36,519 bases of DNA from Pseudomonas sp. UBA4194 (GCF_002379585.1 NZ_DFUE01000048.1:23428-59946), one strand, 5' to 3'. Numbered from the stretch's first letter, positions 25,084-34,220 are shown. Notes: a model not told the origin generated them from the letters alone. Program-made: numbers and translations.

Positions 25084-26891
25084 CAATGCCTAACCTTCGA
25101 CTCATTCGAATTTTCCAGTGCCTGATAAATAGCGTTGGCACGGTGACTTACTGATGTATTCAATGGTTGCTTAAGACCATTGTGGACGATTACTGCAGGG
25201 CCCGGCGCCACCGGTGACTGATGACCAGGTCGGGCAAAACGACTAAGGCGAGCATGTAGCCGGGGACTTTTTTTCAAGAGGCCATTGAGCCGTGCCGCCA
25301 AGCGCGGGCGTGATATGACAAACCGCACACCTCGACCCGCCAGCCGTCGAACAATCGATTTGCACGCCCCAAGTGGCGACTTGACGATCCGAAGGGCGCC
25401 TCGGGCAACAACCCGCATCGGGCGTGTTATTCTCCAAGAAAAGCTACCAGTGACTCTTTTGAACTGGCTTTCATAAGCCATTGCCTGCTGGTACCAATGA
25501 TGAGCATTGCCCAAGGAGTCATTGAGCTGCAGTTGAAGATGATCCACCGCGGATCCTTGTTGATCAACATGTGCACGCAACTCCTCCCGCTCCTGGGCAC
25601 TCTGTCGAATCTCATTCCTGGCGAGCTCGAGGTCCGAAAGTAGTGCCTCGTATTGAAGAAGCTTTGCTTCATCTTCGGCCGATAACGATGACCCTACGAC
25701 AGGGGCAGATTCTGAGGCCAGAGACGCCTCCGCCGAGGAGTTCTCCCCCGCGCACTTGAGGTCTGTCTCGAACTCCAGCTTTACTTCCAATCGCTGAAGC
25801 TCTTTACGCTGTTCGAAGAACTCCTGGGTCATCTGGTGAATCTGTTGACGAAGCACATCATTCGAAGCTTCGGTTGCAGCCTGTCTCGCTTCGGCATGCG
25901 CTGTGTGACGATGACTTTCACGCAGCGTGAGCTCCATCTCCTGTGTTCGAGCTTCCGCGCGGATGGCCCGAATTGCCGAATCCTGAAGTTGATGCCGTAA
26001 CTGGTCGGCGATCGCTTCGATCTGTAGGGTACGCGCCTCCAACGCGAAAGATCGATGCTTGACCTGCGTGAGCTGGCCCTCAAGCGACGCCCCCTGCTCT
26101 CCCTGCCTCTCAACCTGCATCCTGAGCTCCGAAATACTACCTGTCAAAACGCTATCATACCGCGTTGCCAGCTCGTCGAGGGATAAGCCATAGGTCTTTT
26201 CGTAAGCTTCATCAAACTTCTGTAAAATTTCTCTGTCTGCACCCTTCTGGGCGACGATCGCATAATCCGGGCTGACACCCGAGAAAACAGCCATCAGGTC
26301 AATTTTGAAGTCTGGCTCATGCAATTGCGCCGGCTCTTGCAGCCGCATCAGTTTAGAGCGCAGAAACCCTGTATGCTCGGTGAGAAAACTTAATAGCAGA
26401 TGCGGTATAGGGCGCTCATGGGTGGGATCCAGATAGAAGCTATTTGTCCCCACCACCAAATTCTCTGCATTAGGTGTCTCCAGTATCAATATACCACCAG
26501 GCTTGAGAACCCTGAGAGCCTCTGCCACCATCGTCTGCAGATCTGGAAACGGAACGTGTTCAGCAATGTGAAAGCCGCTAACCACTGATTGACTGTCATC
26601 CTCCAGTGTCGCTAGAAAAGCCAGAGCGTCACTCTCCCATGCCGGCAGCCCCCTTTCTTTGCAGGCTTCCAACATCCCCGAATCAAGATCGATTCCTTGA
26701 GCATTAAATCCGCAAGTGATCAGAATTTCGAGCCATTCACCGCGGCCACAGCCCAGGTCTACTGCGGCACACTCATCTGCGAGCTCGAGAAGCGGTTGGA
26801 TGAAGGGTAGATAAACCTGCTGACGCTGGCTTATAAGCTCGCGGGTACCACGATGGCGATCTTCAAATGCACGGTAGAAAGTCGCACTCAT
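25083..26891 (-). CDS. SAM-dependent methyltransferase fused to a long coiled coil (WbdD-like chain terminator candidate)
   Basis: The 602-residue product has an N-terminal class I methyltransferase domain (about 1-215) with motif I VDLGCGRGEW at 44-53, the acidic GIDLD at 66-70 and the late motif LKPGGILILETPNAENL. A helical, charged, heptad-like region fills about 250-375 and 405-460. The C-terminus carries SFSWRITRPMR near 483-493 and a strongly basic stretch to about 555 that could bind membrane. This resembles E. coli WbdD, which caps the O-chain and uses its coiled coil as a ruler, but the kinase domain of the O9a protein is not visible. The likely job is to methylate the chain end and set its length, acting with the polymerase encoded next. 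It overlaps wzt by four bases and abuts the polymerase gene. Confidence 0.85.
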   Translation of the reverse strand: MSATFYRAFEDRHRGTRELISQRQQVYLPFIQPLLELADECAAVDLGCGRGEWLEILITCGFNAQGIDLDSGMLEACKERGLPAWESDALAFLATLEDDSQSVVSGFHIAEHVPFPDLQTMVAEALRVLKPGGILILETPNAENLVVGTNSFYLDPTHERPIPHLLLSFLTEHTGFLRSKLMRLQEPAQLHEPDFKIDLMAVFSGVSPDYAIVAQKGADREILQKFDEAYEKTYGLSLDELATRYDSVLTGSISELRMQVERQGEQGASLEGQLTQVKHRSFALEARTLQIEAIADQLRHQLQDSAIRAIRAEARTQEMELTLRESHRHTAHAEARQAATEASNDVLRQQIHQMTQEFFEQRKELQRLEVKLEFETDLKCAGENSSAEASLASESAPVVGSSLSAEDEAKLLQYEALLSDLELARNEIRQSAQEREELRAHVDQQGSAVDHLQLQLNDSLGNAHHWYQQAMAYESQFKRVTGSFSWRITRPMRVVARGALRIVKSPLGACKSIVRRLAGRGVRFVISRPRLAARLNGLLKKSPRLHARLSRFARPGHQSPVAPGPAVIVHNGLKQPLNTSVSHRANAIYQALENSNESKVRH

Positions 26892-28105
26892 CTAATGCAC
26901 TCCACCGTGGGGGGCAACCATGAAACCCCTACAAACTCAGGCTTATTGACGTTCACAATATTGAAGACTAATGCATGATCCCGCCACTCATAATTGTGCG
27001 CCATATGACTATCAGTAGTATGCAAGGCCACCGCTACAGAATATGAACCTATTCCGAGATTAGCGGCGAAAGCGAATCGGTACTCCATCGTGTCACCCGG
27101 CTGCTGCTCAGCCAGTTTGCAACCCAAATGATGTGTATTGGTGCCGTAAACCTCTTGGCCCAATCGATCTTTGATCATGTAGCCCACCACCAGCTCGGGA
27201 ATGGGCTTGTTGACATCCACCAGTATGCGGATGCCCACCGGCTGACCGACTGGGATGTACTCTATCGGCCCGCCAGTTTCGTCATGGATACTGACAGATC
27301 GAATCGTGGCCTCCGCCGAGCCCGACCGCGTCTGGACAGTACCATTCTCCAAGGTGACTACCTTGACCGTGGCATTTTCCTTTTCCGCGATGATCGCGTT
27401 GTAGAAGTCCATGACTTCTTCTGGCGGGCCGTCTTTGATAACCGTTCCTGATTCGAGAAGTATTGCCCGATTGCACAGCCCCTGAATTGCTCCCCGGTCG
27501 TGAGAAACAATTAGCAAAGTCGTACCCTGCTGTTGGAATTCTCTAATTCGGTCAAAGCTTTTATGCTGAAAATAGCTATCGCCAACTGACAACGCTTCAT
27601 CAACGATGAGAATTTCAGGGCGAAAGGCTGTGGCCACAGCAAACGCGACTCGCATTTGCATCCCACTGGAATAGGTCCGAACGGACTCATCAAAGTACTC
27701 ACCGATCTCCGCGAATGCTTCAATCTCAGCAATCACGGAATCCATCTGTTCGGTAGTAAAGCCCATCAGACCTGCAGCATGATAAACGTTCTGCCGACCG
27801 GATAACTCAGGATTGAAACCCATGCCTAGTTCCAAAATTGCGGCGATCCGTCCATTGACCTGGATAGCGCCAGCGGAAGGTTGCAGGGTCCCGGTAATCA
27901 TTTTTAGTAGCGTAGACTTCCCAGCCCCGTTCTGCCCTACGATACCAATTGCCTCACCCGGTTGGATGTCAAAGCTAATATGTTTGAGTACCCAATGCTC
28001 TTCGGTAGGCGGGACAGGCAAGAAAAACCACCTGGCTATTCTCTGCCATTCAGAGCGATAGGTTCGGTATGCCTTACCAAGATCTTTAACACTCAGCAGA
28101 CTCAT
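26888..28105 (-). CDS. wzt: O-antigen ABC transporter ATP-binding protein Wzt with C-terminal cargo domain
   Basis: This 405-residue protein has an ABC ATPase domain (about 1-240): Walker A GQNGAGKST at 57-65, signature YSSGMQMRVAFA, Walker B ILIVDEAL and the H-loop IVSHD. The remaining 160 residues (from about 245) form a strand-rich domain, as in Wzt of E. coli O8/O9a, which binds the capped end of the polymer and makes export depend on the cap. This fits the methyltransferase encoded next. The ATPase pairs with Wzm, whose gene overlaps by four bases. A plain A-band Wzt without cargo specificity is less likely given this tail. The wider block is visibly AT-richer than gmd or manB (24 of 60 GC in the sample 27541-27600). 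Confidence 0.94.
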   Translation of the reverse strand: MSLLSVKDLGKAYRTYRSEWQRIARWFFLPVPPTEEHWVLKHISFDIQPGEAIGIVGQNGAGKSTLLKMITGTLQPSAGAIQVNGRIAAILELGMGFNPELSGRQNVYHAAGLMGFTTEQMDSVIAEIEAFAEIGEYFDESVRTYSSGMQMRVAFAVATAFRPEILIVDEALSVGDSYFQHKSFDRIREFQQQGTTLLIVSHDRGAIQGLCNRAILLESGTVIKDGPPEEVMDFYNAIIAEKENATVKVVTLENGTVQTRSGSAEATIRSVSIHDETGGPIEYIPVGQPVGIRILVDVNKPIPELVVGYMIKDRLGQEVYGTNTHHLGCKLAEQQPGDTMEYRFAFAANLGIGSYSVAVALHTTDSHMAHNYEWRDHALVFNIVNVNKPEFVGVSWLPPTVECIR

Positions 28106-28896
28106 AGAGCATCCACCATTTCAGGAGCCGCACGGCGAAATAGGAACAATCCAAGTAGCATCAGGCCAAACGCGAGACAGAAAGCAGAGACAATGTGATG
28201 CGTATCAGGTGAGTTGCCGTATACGAGAATATTTTGGTAAGACGTGACCAAAGGATACATAGGGTTGTAAATCAACGCAGAGCGCAGCCCCTCAGGGATT
28301 ATGTTCACCGAATACACAATTGGCGTGAACCAAAATAGTATTTGCAGCACGATGGGTACTACCTGACCAATATCCCGAAGAAACACGTTGAGCACTCCCA
28401 GCACCAACCCTAGGCCTACGCCCAACGCTACCACCGCGAATGTCATGGGAATCAGCCAGATCATCTGCAACGTTGGAGAGTGCCCCAGGATCGCGAACAC
28501 CGCTAGCACGGCCACAAACAAGAGCAAGTTGTTGAGCAGGCACGACCCCACCACGATTACCGGGAGAGCAATTCTTGGGAACCGCATCTTTTTCATAAGA
28601 TTGCCGTTCTCGATGAAAATTGTCAGGCAGCGGGAAACAATTTCTGAAAACAGGTTCCACGCCAACATACCTGCCATCAGATACAGGGCGTAAGCATACT
28701 TGTTATCTATGCCTGGCAGCTTGGCTGCCAGGACATTGGACAGTATGAGAGCATAGATAGCGACTTGCGCCAGGGGATGAATAATCATCCAGAGCCCCCC
28801 CAAGCGGCTTCGGGCAAAACGTGCAATGAACTCGTTTTTAATCGAGCTGATCACAAAGCTTCGGTACTCCCAAAGCCCTCTCAACATACCAAACAT
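28102..28896 (-). CDS. wzm: O-antigen ABC transporter permease Wzm
   Basis: The 264-residue product is an ABC-2 type permease with about six hydrophobic helices. It begins with an amphipathic segment and the conserved SSIKNEFIARFARSRLGGLW, typical of Wzm/KpsM/TagG proteins that precede the first membrane helix, and continues with IIHPLAQVAIYALIL. It should form the membrane channel that moves the undecaprenyl-PP-linked O-chain to the periplasm together with Wzt. The ATG lies two bases after the manB stop and the stop overlaps wzt by four bases, so manB-wzm-wzt is translationally compact. Confidence 0.94.
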   Translation of the reverse strand: MFGMLRGLWEYRSFVISSIKNEFIARFARSRLGGLWMIIHPLAQVAIYALILSNVLAAKLPGIDNKYAYALYLMAGMLAWNLFSEIVSRCLTIFIENGNLMKKMRFPRIALPVIVVGSCLLNNLLLFVAVLAVFAILGHSPTLQMIWLIPMTFAVVALGVGLGLVLGVLNVFLRDIGQVVPIVLQILFWFTPIVYSVNIIPEGLRSALIYNPMYPLVTSYQNILVYGNSPDTHHIVSAFCLAFGLMLLGLFLFRRAAPEMVDAL

Positions 28897-28898
28897 AA

Positions 28899-30260
28899 TT
28901 ACCCCTGGATCAAACGCTCAATCTCAGCGACGCGCTGAGCTACCAATTCTTCACTGCCTCGGCTTTCCACGTTCAAGCGCAGCAAAGGCTCGGTATTCGA
29001 ACCCCGCAAGCTGAAACGCCAATCGGCGAATTCCACGCTGATGCCATCGGTACGATCGACGCTCGGATTCTGCGCCGTGTAGAACGCCAGGATCTTCTCG
29101 ATGGAGCCCTTCACGTCGTCAACCTTGTAGTTGATTTCGCCACTACAAGGGAACGCTTCGATGCGCTCGTCGACCAACTGAGCCAGAGTCTTGCCGGTAA
29201 CGCTCATGAGTTCGGCGACCAACAGCCACGGAATATTGCCGCTGTCGCAGTAGGCGAAGTCACGGAAATAATGGTGCGCACTCATTTCGCCGCCGTACAC
29301 CGCATCTTCCGAACGCATGCGCTCCTTGATGAACGCGTGGCCGGTCTTGCTTTGGATGGCCACACCACCCGCCGCTTCGACTTGCTCGATGGTGTTCCAG
29401 GTCAGGCGCGGGTCGTGGATGATCTTGCTGCCTGGGTGCTTTTTCAGCAGCATCTCGGCCAGCAGGCCGACCAGGTAGTAACCCTCGATGAAGCGACCCT
29501 TGTTGTCGAAGAAGAAGCAGCGATCAAAGTCGCCATCCCAGGCAATACCCATGTCAGCGCCATGTTCCAGCAAGGCACTGCGGGTCAGTTCACGGTTTTC
29601 CGGCAACAGCGGGTTTGGAACACCGTTCGGAAAGTTGCCATCAGGCTCGCCGTTGATAACGATCAGTTCCAGAGGCAGCTTGGCCTTCAGCAGTTCGATG
29701 GTAGGACCGACGGCACCGTTGCCAGGATCGGCCAGAACCTTGAGGGGTTTCAACGAACCGACGTCGATGTAGGTAAGCAAGTGATCGATGTAGGCGGCCT
29801 TGTCGAACGCTTCGCGAACGTGCCCTGGCGTAGCGGCTTTTTCGGCGAAATCACCGGCTTCGACGCGAGCGCGAATGGCTTCCAGCCCCGTGTCGCCACT
29901 GATCGGCTTGGAGTGCTCGCGCACCAGCTTCATGCCGTTGTACCCCTTGGGGTTGTGGCTGGCGGTGATCATGATGCCGCCGTCGGCTTTCAAGTGACTG
30001 GTGGCGAAGTAGACTTCTTCGGTGCCACACAGCCCCAGGTCCAGCACGTCGGCGCCGGCTTCGGTCAGACCTTTAATCAGGGCGGCGGCGAGGCCGGGGC
30101 TTTCCAGGCGCATGTCGCGCCCTACTACATAGGCTTTGCCGTGCAGTTCGGATACCAGAGCGCGGCCAATGCGGTAGGCGATGTCGTCGTTTAGATCGGC
30201 AGGGACCTGGCCGCGGATGTCGTAGGCTTTGAAGCAACGGGTCTGGATGGGGGAATACAT
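28899..30260 (-). CDS. manB: Phosphomannomutase (ManB/CpsG type)
   Basis: The enzyme interconverts mannose-6-phosphate and mannose-1-phosphate for GDP-mannose synthesis. The 453-residue product has the phosphoserine loop TASHNPKGYNGMK with Ser101, the metal-binding WDGDFDRCFFF, the sugar-specificity loop GGEMSAHHYF and the phosphate-binding RGSNTEPLLRLN. The start FKAYDIRG and the segment CGTEEVYFATSHL fit the enterobacterial ManB/CpsG type. It could be named algC by homology, but linkage to wzm (two bases) and manC marks it as the O-antigen-dedicated copy. Codon and base composition are closer to the conserved flank than to wzm/wzt (34 of 60 GC in the sample 29521-29580). Confidence 0.93.
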   Translation of the reverse strand: MYSPIQTRCFKAYDIRGQVPADLNDDIAYRIGRALVSELHGKAYVVGRDMRLESPGLAAALIKGLTEAGADVLDLGLCGTEEVYFATSHLKADGGIMITASHNPKGYNGMKLVREHSKPISGDTGLEAIRARVEAGDFAEKAATPGHVREAFDKAAYIDHLLTYIDVGSLKPLKVLADPGNGAVGPTIELLKAKLPLELIVINGEPDGNFPNGVPNPLLPENRELTRSALLEHGADMGIAWDGDFDRCFFFDNKGRFIEGYYLVGLLAEMLLKKHPGSKIIHDPRLTWNTIEQVEAAGGVAIQSKTGHAFIKERMRSEDAVYGGEMSAHHYFRDFAYCDSGNIPWLLVAELMSVTGKTLAQLVDERIEAFPCSGEINYKVDDVKGSIEKILAFYTAQNPSVDRTDGISVEFADWRFSLRGSNTEPLLRLNVESRGSEELVAQRVAEIERLIQG

Positions 30261-30401
30261 GGCAATCGCTCGCTCTATATGGCCGATGCTGCAGTCATTG
30301 CAACGCCGGTTGATTGGACGGTCGCTGGCGGACGGCCAGCGCTGTTCGGCCCCCGTGCATGCACTGCTGCACGCAAGGAGGCCGATGGCGGGAGATGTCG
30401 G

Positions 30402-31847
30402 TTATTGCTTGTCAACGCGGCCGTAGACGTCTTCGAAGCGGACGATATCGTCCTCTCCCAGATAGTCGCCGCTTTGCACCTCGATCAACACGAGGTCTAT
30501 GACACCGGGATTCTGCAATCGGTGCCTGTGCCCAGCACGAATAAATGTCGATTCGTTGGTGTCGAGCATCAATTCCTGCTCATCGTTAACCACGACGGCC
30601 ATGCCGCTCACCACAATCCAGTGCTCACTGCGGTGATGGTGCATTTGCAGGGACAGAGAAGCTTTTGGCTTGACCACGATACGCTTGATCTTGAAGCGCT
30701 CGCCCTCTTCCAGAGTGGTGTAGGTACCCCACGGACGATTGACCGTGCGATGCAGCTTGTGCAAATGGTGACCATTGGCCTTGAGCTGCCCGACGATGTG
30801 TTTGACGTCCTGGCAGTGATCCTTGTGGGTGATCATCAGCGCGTCGGGGGTGTCGATAACCAGCAGGTCTTCGACGCCGACCAAAGCGGTCAGGCGGTCT
30901 TCGCTGTGAACGAAGTTGTTGCGAGCGTTGTGGGACAGCACTTCGCCTTCGAAACGGTTGCCATCGTTATCCGGGGTGGTCAGCTCGCTGACGGCATTCC
31001 AGGAGCCGATGTCACTCCAGCCGATGTCGCACGGTACGGTGGCCACTTTCTCCGAGCGCTCCATCAAGGCGTAGTCGACGGAGATGTCTGGCACTTTGGC
31101 GAAGGCTTCCGGGTCCAGCGACAGGCAGCGATAGCCAGTGGCATGGGTGAAGCGCGAAGCTTCCTTGGCCGCAGCGGCGGCTTCCAGTACGTCGGGAGCA
31201 TGCTTCTTCAGCTCCTCCAGTACCGTGCCTACCTGGAAGCAGAACATGCCCGAGTTCCAGAAGTAGTTACCGGCGGCAACATAGCCTTGGGCCGTTTGCA
31301 GGTCTGGCTTTTCAACGAAACGCGCAACCTTGAGGGTGCCTTCGTGGCCGGTGCTGCTGCCCGCTTCGATGTAACCGAAGCCAGTTTCCGGGTACTGCGG
31401 CTTGATGCCGAAGGTCACCAACCAGCCTTGGGCCGACAGCATCACTGCCTTGGCTACGGCAGTGGCAAATGCCGCTTCATTCTGGATCAGATGGTCGGCG
31501 GCCAGTACCAGCATGTGCGCGTCGGGGCCGTGGGTGTCGTTCAGTTGCAGAGCAGCGGTGGCAACGGCGGCGGCGGTGTTGCGGCCAAAGGGTTCTAGAA
31601 TGAAGCCCTGGGCGTGGCCGGCTTTATTGACGACACGGTACTCATCTTCGGTCTTGAACAGCAGTTCACGGTTGGTGACGGTCAGAACTTCGGCCACGCC
31701 TTCCAGCTTGGAAGCGCGTAGAAAGGTTTTCTGAATCAGATTCTGACCATCTGGTAGCGTCATGAAAGGCTTCGGATGGGCCTCGCGGGAAACGGGCCAC
31801 AAACGACTACCCACACCACCGGAAAGAATTACGGGAATCAGGTTCAT
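30402..31847 (-). CDS. manC: Mannose-1-phosphate guanylyltransferase / mannose-6-phosphate isomerase (bifunctional)
   Basis: This 481-residue enzyme makes GDP-mannose and, through its C-terminal cupin, can supply mannose-6-phosphate from fructose-6-phosphate. The N-terminal nucleotidyltransferase shows VILSGGVGSRLWPVSRE with the following PKPF, and FVEKPDLQTA. The C-terminal isomerase domain has RPWGTYTTLEEGERFKIKRI, the His-rich LSLQMHHHRSEHWIVVSG and RAGHRHRLQNPG. The closest named relatives are WbpW, PslB and AlgA. WbpW fits the A-band context. It lies 141 bases upstream of manB on the same strand and is the first gene of the minus-strand export operon or of a linked transcript. Confidence 0.94.
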   Translation of the reverse strand: MNLIPVILSGGVGSRLWPVSREAHPKPFMTLPDGQNLIQKTFLRASKLEGVAEVLTVTNRELLFKTEDEYRVVNKAGHAQGFILEPFGRNTAAAVATAALQLNDTHGPDAHMLVLAADHLIQNEAAFATAVAKAVMLSAQGWLVTFGIKPQYPETGFGYIEAGSSTGHEGTLKVARFVEKPDLQTAQGYVAAGNYFWNSGMFCFQVGTVLEELKKHAPDVLEAAAAAKEASRFTHATGYRCLSLDPEAFAKVPDISVDYALMERSEKVATVPCDIGWSDIGSWNAVSELTTPDNDGNRFEGEVLSHNARNNFVHSEDRLTALVGVEDLLVIDTPDALMITHKDHCQDVKHIVGQLKANGHHLHKLHRTVNRPWGTYTTLEEGERFKIKRIVVKPKASLSLQMHHHRSEHWIVVSGMAVVVNDEQELMLDTNESTFIRAGHRHRLQNPGVIDLVLIEVQSGDYLGEDDIVRFEDVYGRVDKQ

Positions 31848-32159
31848 GCTTTGTATGGATCCTTAAAGTTGCCAACGGGAATCGGCAATATGAAATCAAT
31901 CTGAACAGTCACGATTACTGTCGCTGTGTATCGAATTCATGCGGCTCCCAGCGCCGCAGACGACATCTACAACCACCTTTCCCTGCGGCAGTTCTAACGG
32001 CTGACTTGAGGAACAGGGCAGTAGAATATCAGAGAATATCCGCGCAGGCGCTAACGAAGATAAGTCTCTGATCGGTGTCCGCGACGGCTTGAACAAGCTC
32101 GTATTTGAACCGGTTGGGGAGCTGCCTCAAAAGCCCTTCAGATCATTGGGTGGAGTACT
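31848..32159. other. Intergenic region upstream of manC
   Basis: No gene is supported in these 312 bases. They should contain the manC promoter on the minus strand, but I see no convincing -35/-10 pair. A small inverted repeat ACAGT (31905-31909) and ACTGT (31917-31921), spaced by seven bases, is operator-like but weak. An AAGGA ribosome site precedes the manC ATG by about 12 bases. Confidence 0.55.
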
Positions 32160-33650
32160 TCAGGCGTCCGACGCCATAGGGGCCTCTCGTAACACGTCGG
32201 TAGACGCCTGATTCAACTTCTCCCTAAGCACCCGCTTCGCCCTCTCCTCCCCATGCACCAACCGCACTTCCCCCGGCCACTCCCCCATCCCCTTCACGAA
32301 ATCCACCAACCCCTGCTGATCCGCATGCCCGGAATATCCACCCAGCGTCGCAATCCCTGCCCGCACGCTGTACATGTCGCCATCCAGATCGATCGCCACA
32401 AACTCGCTTGCACCTTCACACGCCTGGATCACGGCTCCCGGTGTGCCTTTGGCCTGGTAGCCAATGAACACGACGTTATGGCGTTTATCGCCAAGCATCT
32501 TCTTCAGGTAGTTGACGATTCGCCCGCTGCTGCACATCCCGTTGCCGGCGATCACGATGGCGGGACGGCCTGTGCTGGCCAGATAGTTGACGACGCGTTC
32601 GTGGTCGGCGTGGCTGTCGATGGTGATCAATTGACGGAATGCGAGCGGTTTACGCCCCGCCCGCAGGCGACCTTGGGCTTCATCGTTCCAGAAAGGCTTC
32701 ATCCGGCGGTACGCCTGGGTGAAGCGGCTGGCCAGTGGTGAGTCCAGAATCACCGGGAGTTCTGGCCATTGCATGGGTGGTGGCGGTGGCAGGTCGCAGA
32801 TCCACTGTTCTTCGTTGACGTCGTACTCGCATTGGCTGCTTTCCGGGGCCCGTATGGCGGGTGCGTGGAGCAAGGCCTTGCGGTGCAGGATGTCTTCGAT
32901 TTCGAACAACAACTCTTGAGTGCGGCCGATGCTGAAGGCGGGAATTAGGACGGTGCCGTGGTCTTGCAGAGCCCGGTCGATGACGGCTTCAAGCCGGCTT
33001 TTACGGGTGCTGCGATCTTCGTGGAGGCGGTCGCCGTAGGTGCTTTCCAGTACCAGGATGTCGGCGCGCTCGGGGGATTGGGGCGGACGCAAGAGAGGGG
33101 TGTGGGGCGCGCCGAGGTCGCCGGAGAAGACGATGCGCTTGTTGACGCCGGTGGCTGGGTAATCGAGGTCGCATTCTACGTAGGCGGAGCCGAGGATGTG
33201 TCCGGCGCGTTGCAGGCGGACTCGGCATTTGAGTGAAGCGTCGTCGATCAGGGTGTGCCATTGGTTGTAGGGCACGGCGACGATGTGTTGCTGAACGAGG
33301 TTGATGTAGCGATCGACGGTTTTGCGGTCGCGGGTGAAGGTCAGGCGAAAGGCATCCTCCAGGACCAGAGGCAGGAGCTCAGCCGAGGGTTGGCTGCAGA
33401 GAATGGGACCTTTGAAGCCCGCGGCGAGCAGGTAGGGCAGTCGGCCGACGTGGTCGATGTGGACGTGGGTGATCACCAGTGCGCGAAGGGTGTCCAGGGC
33501 GAATTCGATAGTGGGTTCGCCTTTTTCATCGGCGCCCTGAAATAGGCCGCAGTCTATGAGCAGGCTGGCGGTGGGGGTCATTTCGAGTTGATGGCAGGAG
33601 CCAGTGACAGCGTCGGCGGCGCCGTGATGGATGATGTCGGGGTATGTCAT
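32160..33650 (-). CDS. Metallo-beta-lactamase fold beta-CASP ribonuclease-like protein
   Basis: The 496-residue product belongs to the beta-CASP branch of metallo-beta-lactamases, which act as RNA endo/exonucleases. The zinc motif HVHIDH is at residues 62-67. Further family motifs are FSGDLGAPHTPLL with LESTYGDR, IPAFSIGRTQELL, GNGMCSSGRIVNYL and the SGHADQQGL and VHGEE segments near the C-terminus. It resembles the YsgA/CPSF-like exonucleases common in pseudomonads. The open frame runs 39 codons further upstream, but that part is Pro/Thr-rich and unlike the family. ATG 33650 begins the expected MTYPDIIHHGAADAVTGSC and has AAGGGA upstream. It is not functionally tied to the LPS genes. Confidence 0.9.
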   Translation of the reverse strand: MTYPDIIHHGAADAVTGSCHQLEMTPTASLLIDCGLFQGADEKGEPTIEFALDTLRALVITHVHIDHVGRLPYLLAAGFKGPILCSQPSAELLPLVLEDAFRLTFTRDRKTVDRYINLVQQHIVAVPYNQWHTLIDDASLKCRVRLQRAGHILGSAYVECDLDYPATGVNKRIVFSGDLGAPHTPLLRPPQSPERADILVLESTYGDRLHEDRSTRKSRLEAVIDRALQDHGTVLIPAFSIGRTQELLFEIEDILHRKALLHAPAIRAPESSQCEYDVNEEQWICDLPPPPPMQWPELPVILDSPLASRFTQAYRRMKPFWNDEAQGRLRAGRKPLAFRQLITIDSHADHERVVNYLASTGRPAIVIAGNGMCSSGRIVNYLKKMLGDKRHNVVFIGYQAKGTPGAVIQACEGASEFVAIDLDGDMYSVRAGIATLGGYSGHADQQGLVDFVKGMGEWPGEVRLVHGEERAKRVLREKLNQASTDVLREAPMASDA

Positions 33651-33836
33651 TGGAGGTCCCTTCCGCTGGGTGAGTGGTGAGGGGGTATTAGGGCATGCGG
33701 TGGGAATGGTTCGTATTTGAGAATGGGGGTTTGGGGTGTAGGACGTTTCTGGGTTTGCCAGGGGCATAGGGGCTGGCTGGTGCGGCGTGTCAGGGATGTT
33801 GTATGGTGCGCGGCAAATTTGACAAGGAAGGTTCTT

Positions 33837-34172
33837 ATGAAAGGTCTGGTTCTGGTGGCGTTGTTAGGGTTGCTGGCGGGATGTGGAACCATCAATACCG
33901 TGGCGCGGGACGATGTGGTTACCAGTGACTATTTGAAGGAAGTGCGTTCGTTTTGCGGGGCAGTGCCGCGGGTTTATAGCGGGGTGATGTTCGATTTCTG
34001 TGTGTTGCATGGGGAAGGACCCAAACCTGGCCGGAATGGTTATGGCGGCGGCAACGACCCATGGTGGTTGGTGATCGATATGGGGCTGTCGGGGGTGCTG
34101 GATACGCTGGTGCTGCCGTATACGATTTATCGGCAGCATATGGATGGGAGTATTGAGGTAGTGGGTGGGTAG
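33837..34172 (+). CDS. YceK/YidQ-like small lipoprotein
   Basis: This 111-residue protein starts with a lipoprotein signal peptide, MKGLVLVALLGLLAGC, with the lipobox LAGC and the lipidated Cys at residue 16. The mature part has FCGAVPRVYSGVMFDF and a C-terminal GLSGVLDTLVLPYTIYRQ, the pattern of the YceK family of small enterobacterial and pseudomonad lipoproteins. Asp does not follow the Cys (Gly-Thr instead), so outer-membrane sorting is likely. The start is set by AAGGAAGG at 33824-33831. It is divergent from the beta-CASP gene. Function is unknown. Confidence 0.85.
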   Translation: MKGLVLVALLGLLAGCGTINTVARDDVVTSDYLKEVRSFCGAVPRVYSGVMFDFCVLHGEGPKPGRNGYGGGNDPWWLVIDMGLSGVLDTLVLPYTIYRQHMDGSIEVVGG

Positions 34173-34220
34173 ATTTGTGGGGGATGGTTAAGTTGGCGGG
34201 GGATGGTCCCCTCACCCCAG

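Noticed and set aside
29271..31598. Plus-strand frames of 307 and 439 codons opposite manB and manC
   Set aside because: They are antisense shadows of two clear enzymes.
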